Of a DNA stretch of 64,000 bases, positions 52,082 through 60,280 are shown in pieces. The stretch covers positions 1 to 64,000 of the forward strand of contig CAYMCZ010000004.1 in NCBI GenBank assembly GCA_964389285.1, in the 5' to 3' direction. The position numbers and the translations under genes are program-made. Source of the DNA: Alectryocaccobium sp964389285 (GTDB lineage Bacteria > Bacillota > Clostridia > Lachnospirales > Lachnospiraceae). The notes beneath the pieces are model-generated. The model was given only the letters and a program-made list of their open reading frames with translations. It did not search any database and had not been told where the DNA came from. Position 1 is the stretch's first letter, and every line of letters starts with the position of its first letter.

Positions 52082-53062
52082 ATGTGTACGGCAATATCTT
52101 TTTCTACCAAAGCCCATTATTTCGGGCGAAATCTGGATTTGGAGTATTCATATGATGAAAACGTCGTAATAACTCCGAGGAACTATCCTTTTTCTTTCAG
52201 GATGTGCGATGAAATGAAAACCCACTATGCCATTATAGGTATGGCTTATGTTGCGGGTGACTATCCGCTGTATTATGATGCCACAAATGAAAAAGGGCTT
52301 AGCATGGCGGGACTTAATTTTCCTGAGAATGCGGACTATAAAGAGAGCGCCGAGGGCTGTGACAATGTTACGCCCTTTGAGTTTATTCCGTGGATACTCG
52401 GACAATGCGCCGATATTAAAGAGACGAAAAAGCTGCTTGCCACGCTCAATCTGGTAAATATTAATTTCAGCAGCGAGCTGCCGCTTTCGCCTCTTCATTG
52501 GATGATAGCGGACAGGGAAGAAGCGATAGTTGTGGAATCAGTAAAGGACGGACTGAAAATCTATGACAATCCGACGGGGGTTATGACAAACAATCCGCCG
52601 TTCGACAAACAGCTTTTTGCTTTAAATAATTATATGCAGCTTTCGCCGGAGCCGGCACAAAACCGATTTGCAAAAGAGCTGAAGCTGGATCAATACAGCC
52701 GCGGAATGGGAGCAATGGGTTTGCCGGGCGATTTGTCTTCTTCTTCGCGTTTCGTAAAGGCTGCTTTTACGAGAATGAATTCTGTTTGCGGTGACACCGA
52801 AAGTGAAAGCATCAGCCAGTTTTTTCACATTTTGGGATCGGTAGAGCAGCAAAGAGGATGCGTCCGCCTGCCGCAGGACAAATACGAAATCACGGTATAT
52901 TCTTCGTGCTGCAATTCGGACGAAGGCATATATTATTATAAAACGTATGAAAACAGCCAGATTACAGCAGTAAACATGCATGCTGAAAACCTCGACGGAC
53001 AAGCCCTGATCAGATATCCGCTGATAAAAGAACAGCAGATAAGATTTGAAAACCATAAATAA
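52082..53062 (+). CDS. bsh: Bile salt hydrolase (choloylglycine hydrolase family)
   Basis: A 326-residue Ntn-hydrolase that removes glycine or taurine from conjugated bile acids. After removal of Met1 the nucleophile is C2; R16 and D19 (GRNLDLEY), N79 (GLNFPEN), N170 (MTNNPPFD) and R223 (SSSSRFVKAAF) match the catalytic residues of bile salt hydrolases, and the C-terminus (GIYYYKTYENSQITAVNM) matches the Clostridium perfringens enzyme closely. Penicillin acylases share the fold but differ at these positions. It has no signal peptide, so it is cytoplasmic. A consensus promoter precedes it. Its presence points to an intestinal host. Confidence 0.94.
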   Translation: MCTAISFSTKAHYFGRNLDLEYSYDENVVITPRNYPFSFRMCDEMKTHYAIIGMAYVAGDYPLYYDATNEKGLSMAGLNFPENADYKESAEGCDNVTPFEFIPWILGQCADIKETKKLLATLNLVNINFSSELPLSPLHWMIADREEAIVVESVKDGLKIYDNPTGVMTNNPPFDKQLFALNNYMQLSPEPAQNRFAKELKLDQYSRGMGAMGLPGDLSSSSRFVKAAFTRMNSVCGDTESESISQFFHILGSVEQQRGCVRLPQDKYEITVYSSCCNSDEGIYYYKTYENSQITAVNMHAENLDGQALIRYPLIKEQQIRFENHK

Positions 53063-53118
53063 TATAATAAGAAACTATTAAACCAAACAAACAGTTGTAA
53101 GAAAAGGAGATGAATAAT

Positions 53119-53781
53119 ATGGAAGCTTGGAAATGCACGATTTGCGGATACGTACATGAGGGTTCGATGACAGATGATTTTAAATGCCCTGTCTGCAAAC
53201 AGCCGGCGTCGAAGTTTATCAAAAATGACGGAGAAAGCAAAAAAAAGAATCCTTATTCCGGCACTCAGACAGAGAAAAATCTGGAGGCGGCTTTTGCCGG
53301 CGAGTCTGAAGCGCGCAACAAATACACATACTTTGCGTCTGTGGCAAAAAAGGAAGGTTATGAGCAGATTTCAGCTCTTTTCCTGAAAACAGCCGAAAAT
53401 GAAAAAGAGCATGCAAAGATGTGGTTCAAGGAACTCAAAGGCATCGGAGACACTCCTGAAAATCTGCTCTCTGCCGCCGAAGGCGAATACTACGAGTGGA
53501 CGGACATGTATGAAGGCTTTGCCGTGACGGCTGAAAAAGAAGGCTTTACGGAGCTTGCGGCTAAATTCCGTATGGTTGCAGCCGTCGAAAAACACCATGA
53601 AGAGCGTTATCGTGCGCTTCTTAAAAACGTGGAAACCAAAAAAGTGTTTGCAAAAGATACAGTTACGACATGGGAATGCCGAAACTGCGGGCACATCGAA
53701 AGCGGGACCAATGCTCCTGACGTGTGTCCGGTATGTGCTCATCCGCAGAGCTTTTTTGAAGTGCATTCAGAAAATTACTGA
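53119..53781 (+). CDS. Rubrerythrin with rubredoxin-like domains at both ends
   Basis: A 220-residue peroxide-reducing protein. The N-terminal rubredoxin-like domain has CTICGYVHEG and CPVCKQPASKF; the central ferritin-like di-iron domain (about 50-180) has EARNKYTYFA, AENEKEHAKMW and EKHHEERY metal ligands; a C-terminal rubredoxin-like domain has CRNCGHIESG and CPVCAHPQSFF. Classical rubrerythrins have only the C-terminal domain and reverse rubrerythrins only the N-terminal one. It detoxifies hydrogen peroxide in anaerobes. I start at 53119, nine bases after AAAGGAG; the ATG at 53110 touches that site. A strong terminator follows. Confidence 0.94.
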   Translation: MEAWKCTICGYVHEGSMTDDFKCPVCKQPASKFIKNDGESKKKNPYSGTQTEKNLEAAFAGESEARNKYTYFASVAKKEGYEQISALFLKTAENEKEHAKMWFKELKGIGDTPENLLSAAEGEYYEWTDMYEGFAVTAEKEGFTELAAKFRMVAAVEKHHEERYRALLKNVETKKVFAKDTVTTWECRNCGHIESGTNAPDVCPVCAHPQSFFEVHSENY

Positions 53782-53820
53782 TTGAGATGTTATAATACCG
53801 TTTAAATAAAGCTCTAAAAA

Positions 53821-53863
53821 AACACGCCCCTAACGGCAGGCACGGCCGCGTTAGGGGCGTGTT
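53821..53863. terminator. Strong 15-bp stem terminator after the rubrerythrin gene
   Basis: AACACGCCCCTAACG (53821-53835) pairs perfectly with CGTTAGGGGCGTGTT (53849-53863). An A-run precedes it and little T-run follows, so it may act best on the minus strand but will also insulate the kinase gene. Confidence 0.75.
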
Positions 53864-53958
53864 GGGCTTGGAATGATAATATGCATTTCATAAACCCTTG
53901 CAAAAATCCACTGACCGGTGATATCCTGACGGTGTTGAAAGTGAATGGGGGTGATAAC

Positions 53959-55461
53959 GTGACCGAGTATAGCCAAGGCGTTACTTATGAGATGCTTGCC
54001 CGGGCTCTCTTTGAAAATTATGAAAGCATCTATGATATAGATCTGGAAAATAATAATTATAAGACATATCATGAAAGCGAATCATACCGCAAATTGGAAG
54101 TTGCAAGCGAAGGAGAAGATTTTTTCGCTTCTCTGGATGTAAATATTCCTAATATTATTTTCAGCGAAGATCGGGAATATGTGATGCGGATGCTGAAAAA
54201 AGAAGCTCTGGTGGAGGGATTAAAAAAAGAAAAATATTATTCTTTTATTTATCGTGTTCTGAAAAATGATTCGCCGGCATACCATCAGATACGGGCTACA
54301 ATACAGATGGTTGGCGATAAGACGCATATTCTTATGGGCGTGAGAAATATAGACGCGATGATGCGGCGTGATATAACGCACAGAAAAGAGCTCTCCGACA
54401 TGCGGCAAAAAGAAAAAACTCATATGGAAGCTGTTCTGGCAAGCGCGGCAGCATATATGGAAGTAAATCTGACAAAGGATCAGGTGCTTGAGAAGGCTAT
54501 GAATTATACGTCGGAGCCTATGAAAGGACTGATAAAAGTACCGGAAACGCCTTCGTTTAACAGGTACAGCCTTCTGCATGAATGGATGTCAGCCAACACT
54601 GTGGTTTCCAACAATGAAAAATTCCGGCAGATCGGCAGCAAAGATTATTTGCTGGGATGTTTTGAAAAAGGAGAAAAAAGGGCGTCGGTTGATTTTTCGG
54701 TAAAAACAACAGCCGGAGAGATTCAGCCGTGCAAAGAAGTTTTTTATCTTTACAAAGAATCAAGCACGGACAATATACATTCGTTCTGCGTCATCTACGA
54801 CCTGACGGAACAGCAAAAACAGGAAAAAGAATTAGAGGAGCTGGAAAATGAGCTCAAGCTCAGCCGTATTCAAAATTCCGCGAGTCAAATGCAGCCGCAT
54901 TTTCTTTACAATGCGCTCGGCTCTATTCAGGAAATAGTTCTGACAAACCCGGAATATGCGGCAGATCTTATTCGGGATTTTACCGTTCATTTGAGAAGTT
55001 GTATACGGGCAATGTCAAATGACGAGCCGCTTCCGTTTTCACAGGAACTGAAAAACATACAGGCATATATAAACATAGAAGCAATGCGCTTAGGCGAAAA
55101 GCTTAAAGTGAGATATGAGATTGGAACAGAGGATTTTCGTATTCTGCCGCTCTCCGTTCAGCCGCTTGTAGAAAATGCCATCCGACATGGCGTTTATGAA
55201 AGAGGCATGGACGGAGGGACGATCGGGCTGAGGACGAGAGAGGTGGCGGACGGATTTATCATTGAGGTCGAGGACAACGGGATCGGTTTTGATGTTGCTG
55301 CGTTTCAGGAAAGATTGGAAAAAAAAGAAACTGAATCCGCCGGAATCCGAAACATCATTTTCCGTCTGGATAAAGTGATGCATGCATCGGTTAAGATTGA
55401 AAGCACGGTGGGAGTGGGAACACTTGTCACAATTCGAGTGCCAAAGGAGGCGAAAATTTGA
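53959..55461 (+). CDS. LytS/YehU-type sensor histidine kinase, no membrane segments
   Basis: A roughly 500-residue kinase. The N-terminal half has PAS-like regions (YDIDLENNNYKTYHESESYRK and a second segment near 190-300) and a short coiled coil (KQEKELEELENELKLSR). The His_kinase domain has the phosphoacceptor H314 in MQPHFLYNALG, then the N-box VENAIRHGVYERG near 404 and glycine loops VEDNGIGFD and GVGTLVTIRVP. No membrane helix is visible, so it senses a cytoplasmic signal. I favour the GTG at 53959 behind GGGGGTGA; the in-frame ATG at 53881 lies just after the terminator. The stop overlaps the regulator start. Confidence 0.9.
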   Translation: MTEYSQGVTYEMLARALFENYESIYDIDLENNNYKTYHESESYRKLEVASEGEDFFASLDVNIPNIIFSEDREYVMRMLKKEALVEGLKKEKYYSFIYRVLKNDSPAYHQIRATIQMVGDKTHILMGVRNIDAMMRRDITHRKELSDMRQKEKTHMEAVLASAAAYMEVNLTKDQVLEKAMNYTSEPMKGLIKVPETPSFNRYSLLHEWMSANTVVSNNEKFRQIGSKDYLLGCFEKGEKRASVDFSVKTTAGEIQPCKEVFYLYKESSTDNIHSFCVIYDLTEQQKQEKELEELENELKLSRIQNSASQMQPHFLYNALGSIQEIVLTNPEYAADLIRDFTVHLRSCIRAMSNDEPLPFSQELKNIQAYINIEAMRLGEKLKVRYEIGTEDFRILPLSVQPLVENAIRHGVYERGMDGGTIGLRTREVADGFIIEVEDNGIGFDVAAFQERLEKKETESAGIRNIIFRLDKVMHASVKIESTVGVGTLVTIRVPKEAKI

Positions 55462-56249
55462 GAGAAATTGTTGTTGACGATGAAAGGATCATGATCAGAA
55501 AGTTTGTCAGACTCAGCGAGGGAATGGAGGATCTCAATATAGTCGCGACATTTGAGAGCCCGGAGGAAGCCCTTGCTTATGCGCAGGAAAATAATATAGA
55601 AGTGGCGTTTCTGGATGTGGATATGCCTGTAATGGACGGGCTGGAATTAGCGGAAGAGCTTCGCAAGATCCGCAAAGACATCCTGATCGTTTTTATTACC
55701 GCCTACGATAATTTTGTGTGTGAGTCAAATAAGATCGGCGGGGACGACTATATTGGCAAGCCCTATACCAGAGAGATGCTTGAGATAATGATGCAAAAGC
55801 TGAGGCTGCTTGCCAGAAGGCAGCATAAAACCATATACGTACAGATGTTCGGAAGGTTTCTTGTGTCCAAAGACGAGAAACCGGTCCGTCTGACGGGCAA
55901 GGCAAAAGAAATTCTGGCGCTGATCGCGACACGCAGAGGACGCGAGATCAGCAATGAGGAAATATACAGCACAATCTGGGAAGGAAGGGCGTATGGAAGC
56001 GAAAGCATGACCGTGTATTACAATGCGTTAAGAAGGCTGAAACACGCCCTGAATAAAGCCGGGCTGGCCTCTTTGCTGATTTCCACTTCGAGAGGGCAGA
56101 TGGTCAATACGGATATGTTTGATTGTGACTATTATGCATGGCAGGATCGGAAAATGGATACAAGGGATCGATTCAGAGGCGATTTTTTGTCGGAGTATTC
56201 CTGGGGAGAATACATGCTTGCCGAAATAATGAAAGCCGATTGGCATTAA
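55458..56249 (+). CDS. Response regulator: REC domain with SARP/OmpR-like winged helix
   Basis: A 263-residue regulator. The receiver domain (1-120) has acidic D7/D8, phosphoacceptor D53 (FLDVDMPVMDG) and the lysine in DYIGKPYT. The DNA-binding part (about 130-225) is a winged helix of the SARP/trans_reg_C kind (VQMFGRFLVSKDEKPVRLTGKAKEILALI-like start, YYNALRRLKHAL recognition helix). LytS kinases usually pair with LytTR regulators, so this pairing is less common. It starts at TTG, seven bases after AAAGGAGG, overlapping the kinase stop by four bases. Confidence 0.9.
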   Translation: MREIVVDDERIMIRKFVRLSEGMEDLNIVATFESPEEALAYAQENNIEVAFLDVDMPVMDGLELAEELRKIRKDILIVFITAYDNFVCESNKIGGDDYIGKPYTREMLEIMMQKLRLLARRQHKTIYVQMFGRFLVSKDEKPVRLTGKAKEILALIATRRGREISNEEIYSTIWEGRAYGSESMTVYYNALRRLKHALNKAGLASLLISTSRGQMVNTDMFDCDYYAWQDRKMDTRDRFRGDFLSEYSWGEYMLAEIMKADWH

Positions 56250-56256
56250 AAACCAT

Positions 56257-56301
56257 TACAGCTTGTGACAGTTTAAGACCGAGTAAAAGTCACAAGCTGT
56301 A
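56257..56301. terminator. Bidirectional terminator between the regulator and Na/Pi transporter genes
   Basis: TACAGCTTGTGAC (56257-56269) pairs perfectly over 13 bp with GTCACAAGCTGTA (56289-56301), followed by TTTTT on the plus strand. The minus-strand transporter gene ends inside the 3' arm. Confidence 0.85.
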
Positions 56302-58047
56302 TTTTTGTGAGTATTCTTCGTAATATTTGCGAAAACTTTCGTCTTTCGTGTCCACAACGTTTTTCAGATACTGGTGCGTATCGAAAACATCGTTGTTGAT
56401 CTCCAGCATAGCTACGGCGATGTTGGAGCAGTGATCGCTTATTCTTTCGCAGTTGTTAAGCAGGTCGTTGAAAATAAAGCCGTGCTCCAAAGTACACTCC
56501 AGGCTTTGCAGGCGGTCAACGTGGTTGAGCTTTAAAGCATCGCATAGGTTGTCTATGTGTTCCTCGAGAGGCTCTACCCGCTGCGCGGCGTCATAGTCGT
56601 TATTCACGAAAGCGCCTATTGTTATTTCGACAATCTCGCCAATGGCCGATTTGAGCACATCGAGTTCATGCCGCGCTTCGTCCGTAAAAACAATGTTTTT
56701 TTCGTGAATTTCTTTTGCGCTTTCCGCCAGGTTCTGCGCGTGATCCGACATGCGTTCCAGATCGGTTATTACATGCAGATAAGTATACAGCTCCTTGTTT
56801 TGCTGAGTCGAGAACTGTTTTCTGGAGAGCTTGATAAGATATGAACCGAGACGGTCCTCGTATTTATCGGTAAGATCCTCCGCAGCGCATACGATATCGA
56901 AAAGCTCATCGGAATATTGTTTTGTGACTTCTATGGCATCATTCACGTTTTTCTTTGTAAGAAGAGCCATTGTAGAGACGACCTTGCGGCTCTGTGCCAG
57001 TGCTACGTTTGTGTCGCTGAGGAAATGCTCTTCAAGAAGATCAAGAGTGCTTTCTTCCGGTGTTTTGTCAGGTGTTTTTTCTTTATAAACCCTGACAGTC
57101 AGTCTTTCCACGGCACCGACCAGCGGTGTAAGCACTACGATCATCACGAGCCTCAATAAAGTATTGAGAGCCGCCACGCCTACAATAGAGACTGGATTTT
57201 CCAAAAAAGCGAAGGGGTGGACGGCGTTTGCGATATAAAAGATGCCGCCGCAGATCACTGCTCCGATCACATCAAAAAGCAGATGTGCAAGAGCGGTTCT
57301 TTTGGAGAGGACGCTAAGGCCCATGGAGCTTATGAGTACCGGAAGTGCTCCGCCTATGGTTATACCGAGCATCACGGGGATTGCGACGGAAAACGTCAGA
57401 CTGCCGGTAAGCGCAAGCGCCTGAAGCGTAGCGACCGCCGCAGCCGAGCTTTGAACGAGACAGGTAAATCCAATGCCGATTAAAATGCCGACGACAGGAT
57501 TAGAGAGCTTTACCATCAGGGATAAGAATTCCTGGTTGCTCTGAAGCGGCGACATTGAGCCTGTCATTGTTGACATGCCGAGCATCAGAACGGCGCATCC
57601 GAGCAGGATATCGCCGACAACATTACTGTTTTGAGATTTGGAAAATTTTCTTAAATAAATACCCAGTATGGCGATTACGCCGACTATTACGGAAGTGGAA
57701 AAAAACTGCGCCCAGCCGCCGCTGCCGGAGCTGGATATACAGACGATCCAGCCGGTGACGGAAGTTCCCAGCATTGCTCCGAGTACAATGTATAAAGCCT
57801 GCCGCAGGCGGATCAGGTTTGTGTTGACAAAACCCATAGCCATGATGGAGACGGCGGAAGTGGATTGGATAATAGCGGACATGCCCGCGCCTATGCCGAG
57901 AGCCTTGACGGGTGAGCCGGTTACGCGGTTGATAAAAGAGCCGAGCCTGCTTCCGGCCATCAGTTTCATACCGTCGCCCATCAGGGTTACGCCATATAGA
58001 AAAAGGGCAAGTCCGCCCAGAAAAGAAATTATATTTACAACGCCCAT
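56290..58047 (-). CDS. Na+/phosphate cotransporter with C-terminal PhoU-like domain
   Basis: A 585-residue NptA/YjbB-type transporter. The N-terminal ~310 residues contain two Na/Pi cotransporter repeats with the QSTSAVS motif (GAGMSAIIQSTSAVSIMAMG near 55) and its second version QSSAAAVATLQALAL near 205. From about 345 a cytoplasmic helical PhoU-like region follows (EDLTDKYEDRLGSYL, HVITDLERMSDHAQNLAES, NNCERISDHCSNIAVAM). It would import phosphate with sodium, with the PhoU part probably modulating it. Two small membrane-protein genes precede it in the same direction. Confidence 0.92.
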   Translation of the reverse strand: MGVVNIISFLGGLALFLYGVTLMGDGMKLMAGSRLGSFINRVTGSPVKALGIGAGMSAIIQSTSAVSIMAMGFVNTNLIRLRQALYIVLGAMLGTSVTGWIVCISSSGSGGWAQFFSTSVIVGVIAILGIYLRKFSKSQNSNVVGDILLGCAVLMLGMSTMTGSMSPLQSNQEFLSLMVKLSNPVVGILIGIGFTCLVQSSAAAVATLQALALTGSLTFSVAIPVMLGITIGGALPVLISSMGLSVLSKRTALAHLLFDVIGAVICGGIFYIANAVHPFAFLENPVSIVGVAALNTLLRLVMIVVLTPLVGAVERLTVRVYKEKTPDKTPEESTLDLLEEHFLSDTNVALAQSRKVVSTMALLTKKNVNDAIEVTKQYSDELFDIVCAAEDLTDKYEDRLGSYLIKLSRKQFSTQQNKELYTYLHVITDLERMSDHAQNLAESAKEIHEKNIVFTDEARHELDVLKSAIGEIVEITIGAFVNNDYDAAQRVEPLEEHIDNLCDALKLNHVDRLQSLECTLEHGFIFNDLLNNCERISDHCSNIAVAMLEINNDVFDTHQYLKNVVDTKDESFRKYYEEYSQKYSL

Positions 58048-58065
58048 AACTGTTATTCGTCCATC

Positions 58066-58380
58066 TTATTTCTCTTTTCGTGTAAGAGCCGCCCGCACAG
58101 AGCCTTTCGGATCCGTGATCAGCAGCCTTACAACCCATATTACCAGACCGAGGGCAACGACAGACAAACCGAGGAAAGCGTCGTTTACCATATCTTCGAG
58201 CGGAGGGGTAAAGTATTCCGTTTTGAGTTCTGCAAACTCAAAGACGGCGTCAACAAACCACATGATCGAAGCGCCCCAGAATAAAAAGAGCAGTATACCC
58301 ATTTTCAGGGAATCGTCTTTGCGGGTATACCATTTTACCGTAACGATAACAGCCGCGAAAACGGTTATAAGCAGAGTCAT
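58066..58380 (-). CDS. Small membrane protein of unknown function
   Basis: A 104-residue protein with three likely membrane helices (about 1-16, 27-45 and 66-88) and an acidic loop between the second and third. I recognise no family. The ATG has GGGAGG upstream and lies next to the stop of the preceding gene, so the two are coupled; the Na/Pi transporter gene follows after 18 bp. The three genes probably form one operon, and the small proteins may be partners of the transporter or of each other. Confidence 0.8.
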   Translation of the reverse strand: MTLLITVFAAVIVTVKWYTRKDDSLKMGILLFLFWGASIMWFVDAVFEFAELKTEYFTPPLEDMVNDAFLGLSVVALGLVIWVVRLLITDPKGSVRAALTRKEK

Positions 58381-58794
58381 TTAAGCACCTCCCAAATCGG
58401 TCTTTGCATTTGATGAAGTATCTGCGGAACGCCGCATGATGGCGTCGGCGGCAAAGCAGATGCCTATCCAGACGACCGTTATAAGGGCGGCCATCACAAC
58501 GCCCACGGAAGCCATTTCTGAAAGCATTTCAGCCAGGTCGCCCGGATTTGACGCCGCAGTCAGAAACGGAAACCATGGTACTACTTCTCCGTGCCAGATG
58601 TGTTCGAATGCAAGAAGAACCACTCCGCCCCAGAGCATATTTCTAAGCCATTTCAGCTTCCTGCTTAGAGGGATCTTCACTTTTTCGGGATCTGCATTTT
58701 TTATGTTTTCAGAACTCAGTTCTTTTTTCTTTTCCGCTTTTTCGATTACGGTTACGGCTACAGCCTCGGCTGCGGATACTATAAAACAAGCCAT
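58381..58794 (-). CDS. Small membrane protein of unknown function, first gene of the Na/Pi operon
   Basis: A 137-residue protein: short hydrophobic N-terminus (ACFIVSAAEAVAVTVIEK), a charged segment, then two membrane helices (about 50-65 and 98-117) separated by an extracytoplasmic loop rich in tryptophan and proline (HIWHGEVVPWFPFL). No family recognised with confidence. GGAGG lies six bases before the ATG. Similar pairs of small membrane proteins occur in clostridia, but I know of no assigned role. Confidence 0.8.
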   Translation of the reverse strand: MACFIVSAAEAVAVTVIEKAEKKKELSSENIKNADPEKVKIPLSRKLKWLRNMLWGGVVLLAFEHIWHGEVVPWFPFLTAASNPGDLAEMLSEMASVGVVMAALITVVWIGICFAADAIMRRSADTSSNAKTDLGGA

Positions 58795-58853
58795 AAAACA
58801 CCTCCGAAAGCATATTAATCTATAAAGAAGTTGCTATTTGATTTATTAGTAAT

Positions 58854-58882
58854 TCTAAACATAATTAAGGAGCATCTGTCAA
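58854..58882 (-). promoter_or_regulatory. Promoter of the small membrane protein/Na-Pi operon
   Basis: On the minus strand TTGACA (58877-58882) is followed after 17 bp by TTTAGA (58854-58859). The consensus -35 is convincing, the -10 weak. It lies back to back with the promoter of the exonuclease gene. Confidence 0.6.
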
Positions 58883-58902
58883 GTGTTTTTCAGGCATCCG
58901 TC

Positions 58903-58931
58903 TTGACAAATGAGCGGCATAACGGGAAAAT
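58903..58931 (+). promoter_or_regulatory. Possible promoter of the exonuclease III gene
   Basis: TTGACA (58903-58908) and GAAAAT (58926-58931) with 17-bp spacing. The -35 is consensus; the -10 is poor. Confidence 0.5.
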
Positions 58932-58974
58932 AAAGAAGAATCAGAATGAAAACGGAAAGGGGTATTTACGATAA

Positions 58975-59742
58975 ATGAAACTGGTTTCGTGGAATGTAAA
59001 CGGGCTGAGGGCCTGCGTGGGCAAAGGCTTTTTGGATGTTTTTAATAATTTTGATGCGGATATTTTCTGCATACAAGAGAGCAAGCTGTCGAGGGATCAG
59101 ATAACGCTTGAACTGCCGGGATATGAGCAGTATTGGAATTATGCGGAAAAGAAAGGATATTCGGGAACTGCCGTATTTACCAAAAAGAAGCCGTTATCGG
59201 TTGCCCGCGGGATAGGGATGACGGAACATGACTCAGAAGGCAGGGTTATAACTCTCGAATATAATTCTTTCTGGTTTGTGGTGGTATATGCCCCTAACAG
59301 TCAAAACGAACTGAAAAGGCTGGATTACCGTATGGAATGGGAAGATGTTTTCAGGGCATATCTCGGAAAACTGGCCGAAATAAAACCGGTAATTGTTTGC
59401 GGGGATATGAATGTCGCTCATAAAGAAATCGATCTGAAAAACCCCAAAACAAACAGGCGCAACGCGGGTTTTACCGACGAGGAAAGAGGAAAATTCACCG
59501 AACTGCTTAATTCGGGCTTCATCGATACTTACCGTTACCTGTATCCCGAAAAGATCGAGTATTCATGGTGGTCGTACCGCTTCCGCGCAAGAGAAAAAAA
59601 CGCGGGGTGGCGCATTGACTATTTTCTGGTTTCGGACAGCTTAAAAGACAGGATAAAAGACGCGGTGATTCACACGGAAATAACCGGTTCGGATCACTGT
59701 CCGGTAGAGCTGCTGCTGGAGGGTGATCTCTTAAATGCCTGA
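58975..59742 (+). CDS. xth: Exodeoxyribonuclease III / AP endonuclease
   Basis: A 255-residue Xth-family enzyme of base excision repair that cuts DNA 5' to abasic sites. Metal and catalytic residues are visible in SWNVNGLRA (N7), FCIQESKLS (E34 region), VVYAPNSQ, CGDMNVAHKEIDL near 142 and the C-terminal TGSDHCPVEL. WRIDYFLVS near 215 is also conserved. Length is standard. It is a single gene with its own promoter and a hairpin terminator downstream. AAAGGGG lies upstream of the ATG, with somewhat long spacing. Confidence 0.96.
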   Translation: MKLVSWNVNGLRACVGKGFLDVFNNFDADIFCIQESKLSRDQITLELPGYEQYWNYAEKKGYSGTAVFTKKKPLSVARGIGMTEHDSEGRVITLEYNSFWFVVVYAPNSQNELKRLDYRMEWEDVFRAYLGKLAEIKPVIVCGDMNVAHKEIDLKNPKTNRRNAGFTDEERGKFTELLNSGFIDTYRYLYPEKIEYSWWSYRFRAREKNAGWRIDYFLVSDSLKDRIKDAVIHTEITGSDHCPVELLLEGDLLNA

Positions 59743-59765
59743 GGCAAGCCGGTCTTTAGGATAAG

Positions 59766-59809
59766 ATAAATACCGCAGGATGCCCTAAGAAGCAGCCGGC
59801 GGTATTTAT
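59766..59809 (+). terminator. Hairpin terminator after exonuclease III
   Basis: ATAAATACCGC (59766-59776) pairs perfectly with GCGGTATTTAT (59799-59809) around a 22-base loop. Confidence 0.6.
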
Positions 59810-60200
59810 TATACTGCACCAACATTATGTTCAAGTTAGAATAATTTTTTTCTTATGGGTTCTCCTTTCTATTGTGGTTTACGGTACTGCTGTGCACAAA
59901 ACAGTTTGCGTATTTTGCATAAATGTATCAGGGAACCTGCAAAAAGTCAACATATTTGATAATAAATTTGAAAACACGAAGTTTTTTATGAAATAATCAG
60001 ACAAGTTGTCTATATAACGAAAAAAGATTGACATATTAATTTAAGCGTTATATTTGAAGTTGAAAGAAGAGCAGGTTTTTAAATCAAAGGCCCGCGGGCA
60101 AAATGCACATCGAAGCATATTATGCTGCATTTTAGAGAGTTTACATACAGTAACATAAAACATTTCCGGGCAAAAGCAAAATGCGCGCTTCAGGTAGTTG

Positions 60201-60229
60201 TTGCTTCTTATCGGAATACATGTTAGAAT
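60201..60229 (+). promoter_or_regulatory. Promoter of the nucleotidyltransferase/kinase/PqqD operon
   Basis: TTGCTT (60201-60206) and TAGAAT (60224-60229) with 17-bp spacing, about 50 bp before the first start codon. Confidence 0.55.
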
Positions 60230-60280
60230 TACCCTGCTGAAATAAGGCTGAACGCATAAAAGACAGTTATGAGGTTTTAT

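Larger units (their letters stand above)
59743..60268. other. 526-bp AT-rich non-coding region before the nucleotidyltransferase operon
   Basis: No gene is seen. It holds the exonuclease terminator, a -35/-10 pair TTGACA (60028-60033) and TATTTG (60051-60056) at 17 bp spacing, and a second pair nearer the operon. Nearly 200 bp of leader separates the first promoter from the first gene. No conserved riboswitch was recognised. Confidence 0.5.

Noticed and set aside
53881..53958. An earlier ATG start for the LytS-type kinase
   Set aside because: It begins 18 bp after a strong terminator with no ribosome-binding site, whereas GTG 53959 has GGGGGTGA upstream; kept as a less likely alternative.
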